From the NCBI RefSeq assembly GCF_029227915.1, contig NC_079887.1, positions 24,985,650-25,049,649 on the forward strand: a stretch of 64,000 bases of DNA. Reading direction: 5' to 3'. Source of the DNA: Hydractinia symbiolongicarpus. Taxonomy: Eukaryota > Cnidaria > Hydrozoa > Anthoathecata > Hydractiniidae. Under the pieces are notes generated by a model. It was given only the letters and a program-made list of their open reading frames with translations. It was not told where the DNA came from and made no database searches. This document shows positions 48,361-62,024 of this stretch, one piece after another (within the stretch, counting starts at the first letter, position 1; each line of letters opens with the position of its first letter). The position numbers and the translations under genes are program-made.

Positions 48361-49840
48361 TATTTATCTGATATTACTAGTTTGCATCGCTTTTAACAGT
48401 AAAACGATTGACTGTGGGACTTAATTGAACTAAATTTGGACCGTGACCTGATCAATGTCATAAATGACACAAATGGACTCCAAGAAATAACATTCTTCTT
48501 AATTTGACATGATTGCCGAAACTCAGCGATTACACTTGGCTCTGTGGAAGCGCTTTATTTAAGAATTATGATGAAAAAGTCATTTTTTTATGGTGGGACC
48601 AATCCTAGCCGTTATCGCGCGCTGAGGAAATAGCGACAGTTTCAAAAAATACATTTCATTGACTTTCTAACGGTGTCAGTCCGTTTGAGCTACAACGGTT
48701 GGGTCACAAATTCGTACCAACATGTATTTAGCCATATTTATCTGATATTACTAGGTTACATCGCTTTTATCTATGAAACGATTGACTGTGGGACTTAATT
48801 GAACTGATTATGGACTGCGACCTTATAAATGTGAAAGTGAGACAATTGGACTCCAAGAAAAAAATTCTTTTTAATTTGACGTGATTGCCGGAAATCAGCG
48901 ATTACACTGGGCGCTGTGGTAGCGCTTCATTTAAAAATTTAGATAAATAAGTCGTTCTTTACTGTGGGACCAATCCTACCCGTTATCGCGCGCTGAAAAA
49001 ATAGCGACAGTTTCAAAAACTACATTTCATTCACTTTCTGACGGTGTCAATTCGTTTGGGTTACAACGGTTGGGTCACATCCTCGTACCAACATGTATTT
49101 AGCGATATTTTTCTGATATTACTAGGTTGTATGGCTTTTGACAGTGAAACCATTGACTGTGGGACTTAATTGAACTGATTATGGACTGCGACCTTAAAAA
49201 TGTGAAAGTGAGACAATTGGACTCCAAGAAAAAAAATTCTTTTTATTTTGACGTGATTGCCGGAAATCAGCGATTACACTGGGCGCTGTGGTAGCGCTTC
49301 ATGTGAAAATTTAGATAAATATGTCGTTCTTTACTGTGGGACCAATCCTACCCGTTATCGCGCGCTGAAAAAATAGCGACAGTTTCAAAAACTACATTTC
49401 ATTCACTTTCTAACGGTGTCAATTCGTTTGGGTTACAACGGTTGGGTCACATTCTTCGTACGAACATGTATTTAGCGATATTTTTCTGATATTACTAGGT
49501 GGTATGGCTTTTAACAGTGAAACCATTTACTGTGGGACGTAATTGAACTGATTATGGACTGCGACCTTATAAATGTGAAAGTGAGACAATTGGACTCCAA
49601 GAAAAAAAATTCTTCTTAATTTAACGTGATTGCCGGAAATCAGCGATTACACTGTGCGCTGTGGTAGCGCTTCATTTAAAAATTTAGATAAATAAGTCGT
49701 TCTTTACTGTGGGACCAATCCTACCCGTTATCGCGCGCTGAAAAAATAGCTACAGTTTCAAAAACTACATTTCATTGACTTTCGAACGGTGTCAATTCGT
49801 TTGGGTTACAACGGTTGGGTCACATCTTCGTACCAACATG
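48361..49840 (+). repeat. Four-unit segment, later re-copied (1480-bp offset)
   Basis: Starts are 48617, 48988, 49360 and 49733, plus the 3' part of unit 48243. From TATTTATCTGATATTACTAG at 48361 the sequence is repeated from 49841. Markers include TATGATGAAAAAGTC, GCGCTGAGGAAATAG with TTCAAAAAATAC, and GGTTACATCGC with TTATCTATG. The original and copy look almost identical up to the unit starting at 48988. Confidence 0.9.
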
Positions 49841-51214
49841 TATTTATCTGATATTACTAGTTTGCATCGCTTTTAACAGTAAAACGATTGACTGTGGGAC
49901 TTAATTGAACTAAATTTGGACCGTGACCTGATCAATGTCATAAATGACACAAATGGACTCCAAGAAATAACATTCTTCTTAATTTGACATGATTGCCGAA
50001 ACTCAGCGATTACACTTGGCTCTGTGGAAGCGCTTTATTTAAGAATTATGATGAAAAAGTCATTTTTTTATGGTGGGACCAATCCTAGCCGTTATCGCGC
50101 GCTGAGGAAATAGCGACAGTTTCAAAAAATACATTTCATTGACTTTCTAACGGTGTCAGTCCGTTTGAGCTACAACGGTTGGGTCACAAATTCGTACCAA
50201 CATGTATTTAGCCATATTTATCTGATATTACTAGGTTACATCGCTTTTATCTATGAAACGATTGACTGTGGGACTTAATTGAACTGATTATGGACTGCGA
50301 CCTTATAAATGTGAAAGTGAGACAATTGGACTCCAAGAAAAAAATTCTTTTTAATTTGACGTGATTGCCGGAAATCAGCGATTACACTGGGCGCTGTGGT
50401 AGCGCTTCATTTAAAAATTTAGATAAATAAGTCGTTCTTTACTGTGGGACCAATCCTACCCGTTATCGCGCGCTGAAAAAATAGCGACAGTTTCAAAAAC
50501 TACATTTCATTCACTTTCTAACGGTGTCAATTCGTTTGGGTTACAACGGTTGGGTCACATTCTTCGTACGAACATGTATTTAGCGATATTTTTCTGATAT
50601 TACTAGGTGGTATGGCTTTTAACAGTGAAACCATTTACTGTGGGACGTAATTGAACTGATTATGGACTGCGACCTTATAAATGTGAAAGTGAGACAATTG
50701 GACTCCAAGAAAAAAAATTCTTCTTAATTTAACGTGATTGCCGGAAATCAGCGATTACACTGGGCGCTGTGGTAGCGCTTCATTTAAAAATTTAGATAAA
50801 TAAGTCGTTCTTTACTGTGGGACCAATCCTACCCGTTATCGCGCGCTGAAAAAATAGCTACAGTTTCAAAAACTACATTTCATTGACTTTCGAACGGTGT
50901 CAATTCGTTTGGGTTACAACGGTTGGGTCACATCTTCGTACCAATATGTATTTAGCGATATTTTTCTGATATTACTAGGTTTTGTGGACTTTTAACAGTG
51001 AAACGATTGACTGTGGTACTTACTTGAACTGATTTTGGACTGTGACCTTATAAATGTGAAAGTGATACAATTGGACTCCAAGAAATAACATTCTTCTTAA
51101 TTTGACATGATTGCCGAAACTCAGCGATTACACTGGGCTCTGTGGAAGCGCTTTATTTAAGAATTATGATAAAAAAGTCATTTTTTTATTGTGGGACCAA
51201 TCCTAGCCGTTATT
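49841..51214 (+). repeat. Copy of the preceding segment, one unit shorter
   Basis: Starts are 50097, 50468 and 50841. From 49841 to about 50510 the sequence follows 48361 onward (offset 1480). After that it follows 49360 and 49733 (offset 1108: ACATTCTTCGTACG, AGGTGGTATGG, ACCATTTACTG). One monomer is thus missing relative to the source. The junction unit 49733 is 364 bp because a TATTTA-to-TATTTA slip removed about 10 bp. Confidence 0.88.
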
Positions 51215-53828
51215 GCGCGCTGAAGAAATAGCGACAGTTTCAAAAACTACATTTCATTGACTTTCTAACGGTGTCAGTCCGTTTGAGCTACAACGGTTGG
51301 GTCACATATTCGTACCAACATGTATGTAGCCATATTTATCTGATATTACTATGTTGCATCGCTTTTAACTATGAAACGATTGACTGTGGGACTTAATTGA
51401 GCTAACTTTGGACTGTCACCTGATAAATGTAATAAAGGAGACAATTGGACTCTAAGAAAAAACATTCTTCTTAATTTGACATGATTGCCTAAACTCGGCG
51501 GTTACACTTGGCTCCGTGGTAGCGCTTCATTTAAGAATTATGATAAAAAAGTCATTTTTTTATCGTGGGACCAATCCTAGCCATTATCGTGCGCTGAGGA
51601 AATAGCGACAGTTTCAAAAACTAAATTTCATTGATTTTCTAACGATGTCAATCCGTTTGAGTTACAACGGTTGGGTCACATATTCGTACCAACATGTATG
51701 TAGCGATATTTTTCTGATAATACTAGGTTGTATGGCTTTTAACAGTGAAACCATTGACTGTGGGACTTAATTGAACTGATTATGGACTGCGACCGTATAA
51801 ATGTGAAAGTGAGACAATTGGACTCCAAGAAAAAAAATTCTTTTTAATTTGACGTGATTGCCGGAAATCAACAATTACACTGGGCGCTGTGGTAGCGCTT
51901 CATTTAAAAATTTAGATAAATAAGTCGTTCTTTACTGTTGGACCAATCCTACCCGTTATCGCGCGCTGAAAAAATAGCGACAGTTTCAAAAACTACATTT
52001 CATTCACTTTCTAACGGTGTCAATTCGTTTGGGTTACAACGGTTGGGTCACATCTTCGTACGAACATGTATTTAGCGATATTTTTCTGATATTACTAGGT
52101 TGTATGGCTTTTAACAGTGAAACCATTGACTGTGGGACTTAATTGAACTAAATTTGGACCGTGACCTGATCAATGTCATAAAGGACACAAATGGACTCCA
52201 AAAAAAAAAATTCTTCTTAATTTGATATGATTGCCGGAAATCAGCGATTACACTGGGCGCAGTGGTAGCGCTTCACTTAAAAAAATTAGATAAATAAGTC
52301 GTTTTTTACTGTGGGACCAATCCTGTCCGTTATCGCGCGCTGAAGAAATAACGACAGTTTCAAAAACTACATTTCATTGACTTTCTAACGGTGTCAATTC
52401 GTTTGAGTTACAACGGTTGGGTCACATATTCGTACCAACATATATTTAGCGATATTTGTCTGATATTACTAGGTTGCATCGCTTTTAACAATGAAACGAT
52501 TGACTGTAGGACTTAATTACACTAACTTTGGACTGTGCCCTGATAAGTGTGATAAATGAGACAATTCGTCTCCAAGAAAAAACATTCTTCTTAATTTGAC
52601 GTGATTGCCGGAAATCAGCGATTACACTGGGCGCTGTGGTAGCGCTTTATTTAAAAATTTAGATAAATAAGTCGCTCCTTACTGTGGGACCAATCCTACC
52701 CGTTATCGCGCGCTGAAAAAATAGCGACAGTTTCAAAAACTACATTTCATTGACTTTCTAACGGTGTCAATCCGTTTGAGTTACAACGGTTGGGTCACAT
52801 ATTCGTACCAACATATATTTAGCGATATTTGTCTGATATTACTAGGTTGCATCGCTTTTAACAATGAAACGATTGACTGTAGGACTTAATTACACTAACT
52901 TTGGACTGTGCCCTGATAAGTGTGATAAATGAGACAATTCGTCTCCAAGAAAAAACATTCTTCTTAATTTGACGTGATTGCCGGAAATCAGCGATTACAC
53001 TGGGCGCTGTGGTAGCGCTTCATTTAAAAATTTAGATAAATAAGTCGCTTTTTACTGTGGGACCAATCCTACCCGTTATCGCGCGCTGAAAAAATAGCGA
53101 CAGTTTCAAAAACTACATTTCATTCACTTTCTAACGGTGTCAATTCGTTTGGGTTACAACGGTTGGGTCACATCTTCGTACCAACATGTATTTAGCGATA
53201 TTTTTCTGATATTACTAGGTTGTAAGGCTTTTAACAGTGAAACCATTGACTGTGGGACTTAATTGAACTAAATTTGGACCGTGACCTGATCAATGTCATA
53301 AAGGAAACAAATGGACTCCAAAAAAAAAAATTCTTCTTAATTTGATATGATTGCCGGAAATCAGCGATTACACTGGGCGCAGTGGTAGCGCTTCACTTAA
53401 AAAAATTAGATAAATAAGTCGTTTTTTACTGTGGGACCAATCCTGTCCGTTATCGCGCGCTGAAGAAATAACGACAGTTTCAAAAACTACATTTCATTGA
53501 CTTTCTAACGGTGTCAATCCGTTTGAGTTACAACGGTTGGGTCACATATTCGTACCAACATATATTTAGCGATATTTGTCTGATATTACTAGGTTGCATC
53601 GCTTTTAACAATGAAACGATTGACTGTAGGACTTAATTACACTAACTTTGGACTGTGCCCTGAGAAGTGTGATAAATGAGACAATTGGTCTCCAAGAAAA
53701 AACATTCTTCTTAATTTGACGTGATTGCCGGAAATCACCGATTACACTGGGCGCTGTGGTAGCGCTTCACTTAAAAAAATTAGATAAATAAGTCGTTCTT
53801 TACTGTGGGACCAATCCTGTCCATTATC
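51215..53828 (+). repeat. Hexamer HOR, copy 3, with repeated pair
   Basis: Starts are 51215, 51589, 51961, 52335, 52708, 53081 and 53455. The first four match 43848 to 44968 at an offset of 7367 bp, including shared GCGACCGTATAAATG and AATCAACAATTAC in the second unit. Units 52335 and 52708 are adjacent copies of the CATATATTTAGCG type. Units 53081 and 53455 repeat the CAATTCGTTTGGG and CATATATTTAGCG pair of 51961 and 52335 at 1120 bp. Confidence 0.88.
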
Positions 53829-56437
53829 GCGCGCTGAAGAAATAGCGACAGTTTCAAAAACTACATTTCATTGACTTTCTAACGGTGTCAATCCGTTTGA
53901 GTTACAACGGTTGGGTCACATATTCGTACCAACATGTATTTAGCGATATTTGTCTGATATTACAAGGTTGCATCGCTTTTAACAATGAATCGATTGACTG
54001 TAGGACTTAATTACACTAACTTTGGACTGTGCCCTGATAAATGTGATAAATGAGACAATTGGACTTCAAGAAAAAACATTCTTCTTAATTTGACGTGATT
54101 GCCGGAAATCAGCGATTACACTGGGCGCTGTAGTAGCGCTTCATTTAAAAATTTAGATAAATAAGTCGTTATTTACTGTGGGAGCAATCCTACCCGTTAT
54201 CGCGCGCTGAAAAAATAGCGACAGTTTCAAAAACTGCATTTCATTGCCTTTCTAACGGTGTCAATCCGTTTGAGTCACAACGGTTGGGTCACATATTCGT
54301 ACCAACATGTATTTAGCGATATTTTTTTGATATTACTAGGTTGTATGGCTTTTAACAGTGAAACCATTGACTGTGGGACTTAATTGAACTGATTATGGAC
54401 TGCGACCTTATAAATGTGAACGTAAGACAATTGGACTCCAAGAAAAAAAATTCTTCTTAATTTGACGTGATTGCCGGAAATCAGCGATTACACCGGGCGC
54501 TGTGGTAGCGCTTCATTTAAAAATTTAGATAAATAAGTCGTTCTTTACTGTGGGACCAATCCTACCCGTTATCACGCGTTAAAAAAATAGCGACAGTTTC
54601 AAAAACTGCATTTCATTGACTTTCTAACGGTGTCAATCCGTTTGAGTCACAACGGTTCGGTCACATATTCGTACCAACATGTATTTAGCGATATTTTTCT
54701 GATATTACTAGGTTGTATGGCTTTTAACAGTAAATCCATTGACTGTGGGACTTAATTGAACTGATTATGGACTGCGACCTTATAAATGTGAAAGTGAGAC
54801 AATTGGACTCCAAGAAAAAAAATTCTTCTTAATTTGACGTGATTGCCGGAAATCAGCGCTTAAACCAGGCGCTGTGGTAGCGCTTCATTTAAAAATTTAG
54901 ATAAATAAGTCGTTCTTTACTGTGGGACCATTCCTACCCGTTATCGCGCGCTAAAAAAATAGCGACAGTTTCAAAAACTGCATTTCATTGATTTTCTAAC
55001 GGTGTCAATCCGTTTGAGTCACAACGGTTGGGTCACATATTCGTACCAACATGTATTTAGCGATATTTTTCTGATATTACTAGGTTGTATGGCTTTTAAC
55101 AGTGAAACCATTGACTGTGGGACTTAATTGAACTGATTATGGACTGCGACCTTATAAATGTGAAAGTGAGACAATTGGACTCCAAGAAAAAACATTCTTC
55201 TTAATTTGACATGATTGCCAGAAATCAGCGATTACACTGGTCGCTGTGGTAGCGCTTCAAATAAAAATTAGGATAAAAAAGTCATTTTTTACTGTGGGAC
55301 CAAACCTAGCCGTTATCGCGCGCTGAAGAAATAGCGACAGTTTCAAAAACTACATTTCATTGACTTTCTAACGGTGTCAGTCCGTTTGAGTTTCAACAGT
55401 TGGGTCACATATTCGTACCAACATGTATTTAGCGATATTTATCTGATATTACTAGGTTGTATGACTTTTAACAGTGAAACCATTGACTGTGGGACTTAAT
55501 TGAACTGATTATGGACTGCGACCTTATAAATGTGAAAGTGAGACAATCGGACTCCAAGAAAAAACATTCTTCTTAATTTGACGTGATTGCCGGAAATGAA
55601 GCGATTACACTGGTCGCTGTGGTAGCGCTTCAAATAAAAATTAGGATAAAAAAGTCATTTTTTACTGTGGGACCAAACCTAGCCGTTATCGCGCGCTGAA
55701 GAAATAGCGACAGTTTCAAAAACTACATTTCATTGACTTTCTAACGGCGTCAGTCCGTTTGAGTTTCAACAGTTGGGTCACATATTCGTACCAACATGTA
55801 TTTAGCGATATTTATCTGATATTACTAGGTTGTATGGCTTTTAACAGTGAAACCATTGACTGTGGGACTTAATTGAACTGATTATGGACTGCAACCTTGT
55901 AAATGTGAAAGTGAGACAATCGGACTCCAAGAAAAAACATTCTTCTTAATTTGACGTGATTGCCGGAAATCAGCGATTACACTGGTTGCTGTGGTAGCGC
56001 TTCAAATGAAAATTAGGATAAAAAAGTCATTTTTTACTGTGAGACCAAACCTAGCCGTTATCGCGCGCTGAAGAAATAGCGACAGTTTCAAAAACTACAT
56101 TTCATTGTCCTTCTAACGGTGTTAATCCGTTTGAGTTTCAACGGTTGGGTCACATATTCGTACCAACATGTATTTAGCGATATTTATCTGATATATTTCT
56201 AGGTTGCATCGCTTTTAGCAGTGAAACAATTGACTGTGGGACTTAATTGAACTGATTATGGACTGCGACCTTATAAATGTGAAAGTGAGACAATCGGACT
56301 CCAAGAAAAAACATTCTTCTTAATTTGATATGATTGCCGGAAATCAGCGATTACACTGGGCGCTGTGGTAGCGCTTCACTTAAAAAAATTAGATAAATAA
56401 GTCGTTCTATACTGTGGGACCAATCCTGTCCGTTATG
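53829..56437 (+). repeat. Terminal HOR family, copy 1 (7 units, 2609 bp)
   Basis: Starts are 53829, 54202, 54574, 54946, 55318, 55691 and 56063. The first unit has TTACAAGGTTGC with AATGAATCG. The next three have ACTGCATTTC and GAGTCACAACGG; the first of these has GTGGGAGCAATCC in its lead-in, the second ACGCGTTAAAAAAATAG, the third GCTAAAAAAATAG. The final three carry CAACAGTTGGG or trimer-like features. The first four match 56438 to 57555 at an offset of 2609 bp. Confidence 0.9.
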
Positions 56438-59420
56438 GCGCGCTGAAGAAATAGCGACAGTTTCAAAAACTACATTTCATTGACTTTCTAACGGTGTCAA
56501 TCCGTTTGAGTTACAACGGTTGGGTCACATATTCGTACGAACATATATTTAACGATATTTGTCTGATATTACAAGGTTGCATCGCTTTTAACAATGAATC
56601 GATTGACTGTAGGACTTAATTACACTAACTTTGGACTGTGCCCTGATAAATGTGATAATAGAGACAAATGGACTTCAAGAAAAAACATTCTTTTTAATTT
56701 GACGTGATTGCCGGAAATCAGCGATTACACTGGGCGCTGTAGTAGCGCTTCATTTAAAAATTTAGATAAATAAGTCGTTATTTTCTGTGGGAGCAATCCT
56801 ACCCGTTATCGCGCGCTGAAAAAATAGCAAAAGTTTCAAAAACTGCATTTCATTGACTTTCTAACGGTGTCAATCCGTTTGAGTCACAACGGTTGGGTCA
56901 CATATTCGTACTAACATGTATTTAGCGATATTTTTTTGATATTACTAGGTTGTATGGCTTTTAACAGTGAAACCATTGACTGTGGGACTTAATTGAACTG
57001 ATTATGGACTGCGACCTTATAAATGTGAACGTGAGACAATTGGACTCCAAGAAAAAAAATTCTTCTTAATTTGACGTGATTGCCGGAAATCAGCGATTAC
57101 ACCGGGCGCTGTGGTAGCGCTTCATTTAAAAATTTAGATAAATAAGTCGTTCTTTACTGTGGGACCAATCCTACCCGTTATCACGCGCTATAAAAATAGC
57201 GACAGTTTCAAAAACTGCATTTCATTGACTTTCTAACGGTGTCAATCCGTTTGAGTCACAACGGTTCGGTCACATATTCGTACCAACATGTATTTAGCGA
57301 TATTTTTCTGATATTACTAGGTTGTATGGCTTTTAACAGTAAAACCATTGACTGTGGGACTTAATTGAACTGATTATGGACTGCGACCTTATAAATGTGA
57401 AAGTGAGACAATTGAACTCCAAGAAAAAAAATTCTTCTTAATTTGACGTGATTGCCGGAAATCAGCGATTAAACCGGGCGCTGTGGTAGCGCTTCATTTA
57501 AAAATTTAGATAAATAAGTCGTTCTTTACTGTGGGACCAATCCTACCCGTTATCGCGCGCTAAAAAAATAGCGACAGTTTCAAAAACTGCATTTCATTGA
57601 TTTTCTAACGGTGTCAATCCGTTTGAGTCACAACGGTTGGGTCACATATTCGTACCAACATGTATTTAGCGATATTTTTCTGATATTACTAGGTTGTATG
57701 GCTTTTAACAGTGAAACCAATGACTGTGGGACTTAATTGAACTGATTATGGACTGCGACCTTATAAATGTGAACGTGAGACAATTGGACTCCAAGAAAAA
57801 GCATTCTTCTTAATTTGACGTGATTGCCGGAAATCAGCGATTACACTGGTCGCTGTGGTAGCTCTTCAAATAAAAATTAGGATAAAAAAGTCATTTTTTA
57901 CTGTGGGACCAAACCTAGCCGTTATCGCGCGCTGAAGAAATAGCGACAGTTTCAAAAACTACATTTCATTGACTTTTTAACGGTGTCAGTCCGTTTGAGT
58001 TTCAACGGTTGGGTCACATATTCGTACCAACATGTATTTAGCGATATTTATCTGATATTTCTAGGTTGCATCGCTTTTAGCAGTGAAACAATTGACTGTG
58101 GGACTTAATTGAACTCACTTTGGACTGTGACCTGATCAATGTGATAAATGACACAAATGGACTCCAAGAAAAAAAATTCTTCTTAATTTGACGTGATTGC
58201 CGGAAATCAGCGATTACACTGGTCGCTGTGGTAGCGCTTCAAATGAAAATTAGGATAAAAAAGTCATTTTTTACTGTGAGACCAAACCTAGCCGTTATCG
58301 CGCGCTGAAGAAATAGCGACAGTTTCAAAAACTACATTTCATTGTCCTTCTAACGGTGTCAGTCCGTTTGAGTTTCAACAGTTGGGTCACATATTCGTAC
58401 CAACATGTATTTAGCGATATTTATCTGATATTACTACGTTGCATCGCTTTTAGCAGTGAAACGAAGGACTGTGGGACTTAATTGAACTCACTTTGGACTG
58501 TGACCTGATCAATGTGATAAATGACTCAAACGGACTCCAAGAAAAAAAATTCTTCTTAATTTGACGTGATTGCCGGAAATCAGCGATTACACTGGGCGCT
58601 GTGGTAGCGCTACATTTAAAAATTTAGATAAATAAGTCGTTCTTTACTGTGGGACCAATCCTACCCGTTATCGCGCGCTGAAGAAATAGCGACAGTTTCA
58701 AAAACTACATTTCATTGTCCTTCTAACGGTGTCAGTCCGTTTGAGTTTCAACAGTTGGGTCACATATTCGTACCAACATGTATTTAGCGATATTTATCTG
58801 ATATTACTACGTTGCATCGCTTTTAGCAGTGAAACGATTTACTGTGGGACTTAATTGAACTCACTTTGGACTGTGACCTGATCAATGTGATAAATGACTC
58901 AAACGGACTCCAAGAAAAAAAATTCTTCTTAATTTGACGTGATTGCCGGAAATCAGCGATTACACTGGGCTCTGTGGTAGTGCTACATTTAAAAATTTAG
59001 ATAAATAAGTCGTTCTTTACTGTGGAACCAATCCTACCCGTTATCGCGCGCTGAAAAAATAGCGACAGTTTCAAAAACTACATTTCATTGACTTTTTAAC
59101 GGTGTCAGTCCGTTTGAGTTTCAACGGTTGGGTCACATATTCGTACCAACATGTATTTAGCGATATTTATCTGATATATTTCTAGGTTGCATCGCTTTTA
59201 GCAGTGAAACAATTGACTGTGGGACTTAATTGAACTGATTATGGACTGCGACCTTATAAATGTGAAAGTGAGACAATCGGACTCCAAGAAAAAACATTCT
59301 TCTTAATTTGATATGATTGCCGGAAATCAGCGATTACACTGGGCGCTGTGGTAGCGCTTCACTTAAAAAAATTAGATAAATAAGTCGTTCTATACTGTGG
59401 GACCAATCCTGTCCGTTATG
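56438..59420 (+). repeat. Terminal HOR family, copy 2 (8 units, 2983 bp)
   Basis: Starts are 56438, 56811, 57183, 57555, 57927, 58300, 58673 and 59046. Compared with copy 1 it has a different second half. The units at 57927 to 59046 carry TTTCTAGGTTGC with AACAATTG, CATTGTCC, and CAAACGGACTCC markers. The last unit ends in the same ATATATTTCTAGG insertion (59175) as the unit at 56063, placing the tandem duplication boundary near 56120 and 59103. Confidence 0.91.
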
Positions 59421-62024
59421 GCGCGCTGAAGAAATAGCGACAGTTTCAAAAACTACATTTCATTGACTTTCTAACGGTGTCAATCCGTTTGAGTTACAAC
59501 GGTTGGGTCACATATTCGTACGAACATATATTTAACGATATTTGTCTGATATTACAAGGTTGCATCGCTTTTAACAATGAATCGATTGACTGTAGGACTT
59601 AATTACACTAACTTTGGACTGTGCCCTGATAAATGTGATAATAGAGACAAATGGACTTCAAGAAAAAACATTCTTTTTAATTTGACGTGATTGCCGGAAA
59701 TCAGCGATTACACTGGGCGCTGTAGTAGCGCTTCATTTAAAAATTTAGATAAATAAGTCGTTATTTTCTGTGGGAGCAATCCTACCCGTTATCGCGCGCT
59801 GAAAAAATAGCAAAAGTTTCAAAAACTGCATTTCATTGACTTTCTAACGGTGTCAATCCGTTTGAGTCACAACGGTTGGGTCACATATTCGTACTAACAT
59901 GTATTTAGCGATATTTTTTTGATATTACTAGGTTGTATGGCTTTTAACAGTGAAACCATTGACTGTGGGACTTAATTGAACTGATTATGGACTGCGACCT
60001 TATAAATGTGAACGTGAGACAATTGGACTCCAAGAAAAAAAATTCTTCTTAATTTGACGTGATTGCCGGAAATCAGCGATTACACCGGGCGCTGTGGTAG
60101 CGCTTCATTTAAAAATTTAGATAAATAAGTCGTTCTTTACTGTGGGACCAATCCTACCCGTTATCACGCGCTATAAAAATAGCGACAGTTTCAAAAACTG
60201 CATTTCATTGACTTTCTAACGGTGTCAATCCGTTTGAGTCACAACGGTTCGGTCACATATTCGTACCAACATGTATTTAGCGATATTTTTCTGATATTAC
60301 TAGGTTGTATGGCTTTTAACAGTAAAACCATTGACTGTGGGACTTAATTGAACTGATTATGGACTGCGACCTTATAAATGTGAAAGTGAGACAATTGGAC
60401 TCCAAGAAAAAAAATTCTTCTTAATTTGACGTGATTGCCGGAAATCAGCGATTAAACCGGGCGCTGTGGTAGCGCTTCATTTAAAAATTTAGATAAATAA
60501 GTCGTTCTTTACTGTGGGACCAATCCTACCCGTTATCGCGCGCTAAAAAAATAGCGACAGTTTCAAAAACTGCATTTCATTGATTTTCTAACGGTGTCAA
60601 TCCGTTTGAGTCACAACGGTTGGGTCACATATTCGTACCAACATGTATTTAGCGATATTTTTCTGATATTACTAGGTTGTATGGCTTTTAACAGTGAAAC
60701 CAATGACTGTGGGACTTAATTGAACTGATTATGGACTGCGACCTTATAAATGTGAACGTGAGACAATTGGACTCCAAGAAAAAGCATTCTTCTTAATTTG
60801 ACGTGATTGCCGGAAATCAGCGATTACACTGGTCGCTGTGGTAGCTCTTCAAATAAAAATTAGGATAAAAAAGTCATTTTTTACTGTGGGACCAAACCTA
60901 GCCGTTATCGCGCGCTGAAGAAATAGCGACAGTTTCAAAAACTACATTTCATTGACTTTTTAACGGTGTCAGTCCGTTTGAGTTTCAACGGTTGGGTCAC
61001 ATATTCGTACCAACATGTATTTAGCGATATTTATCTGATATTTCTAGGTTGCATCGCTTTTAGCAGTGAAACAATTGACTGTGGGACTTAATTGAACTCA
61101 CTTTGGACTGTGACCTGATCAATGTGATAAATGACACAAATGGACTCCAAGAAAAAAAATTCTTCTTAATTTGACGTGATTGCCGGAAATCAGCGATTAC
61201 ACTGGTCGCTGTGGTAGCGCTTCAAATGAAAATTAGGATAAAAAAGTCATTTTTTACTGTGAGACCAAACCTAGCCGTTATCGCGCGCTGAAGAAATAGC
61301 GACAGTTTCAAAAACTACATTTCATTGTCCTTCTAACGGTGTCAGTCCGTTTGAGTTTCAACAGTTGGGTCACATATTCGTACCAACATGTATTTAGCGA
61401 TATTTATCTGATATTACTACGTTGCATCGCTTTTAGCAGTGAAACGATGGACTGTGGGACTTAATTGAACTCACTTTGGACTGTGACCTGATCAATGTGA
61501 TAAATGACTCAAACGGACTCCAAGAAAAAAAATTCTTCTTAATTTGACGTGATTGCCGGAAATCAGCGATTACACTGGGCGCTGTGGTAGCGCTACATTT
61601 AAAAATTTAGATAAATAAGTCGTTCTTTACTGTGGGACCAATCCTACCCGTTATCGCGCGCTGAAGAAATAGCGACAGTTTCAAAAACTACATTTCATTG
61701 ACTTTTTACCGGTGTCAGTCCGTTTGAGTTTCAACGGTTCGGTCACATATTCGTACCAACATGTTTCTAGCGATATTTTTCTGATATTACTAGGTTGTAT
61801 GGCTTTTAACAGTGAAACGATTGACTGTGGGACTTAATTGAACTGATTATGGACTGTGACCTTATAAATGTAAAAGTGAGACAATTGGACTCCAAGAAAT
61901 ATTCTTCTTAATATGAAATGATTGCCGAAACTTAGCGATTACACTGGGCTCTGTGGTAGCGTTTCATTTAAAAATTTAAATAAAAAAGTCATTTTTTACT
62001 GTGGGACCAATCCTAGCCGTTATC
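59421..62024 (+). repeat. Terminal HOR family, copy 3 (7 units)
   Basis: Starts are 59421, 59794, 60166, 60538, 60910, 61283 and 61656. The first six match copy 2 at an offset of exactly 2983 bp, including the private GTTATGGCGCGCT lead-in and GCAAAAGTTTC. The seventh unit departs (TTTTTACCGG, GGTTCGGTC, ATGTTTCTAGCG) and has a short 369-bp form with AGAAATATTCTTC. Confidence 0.91.
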
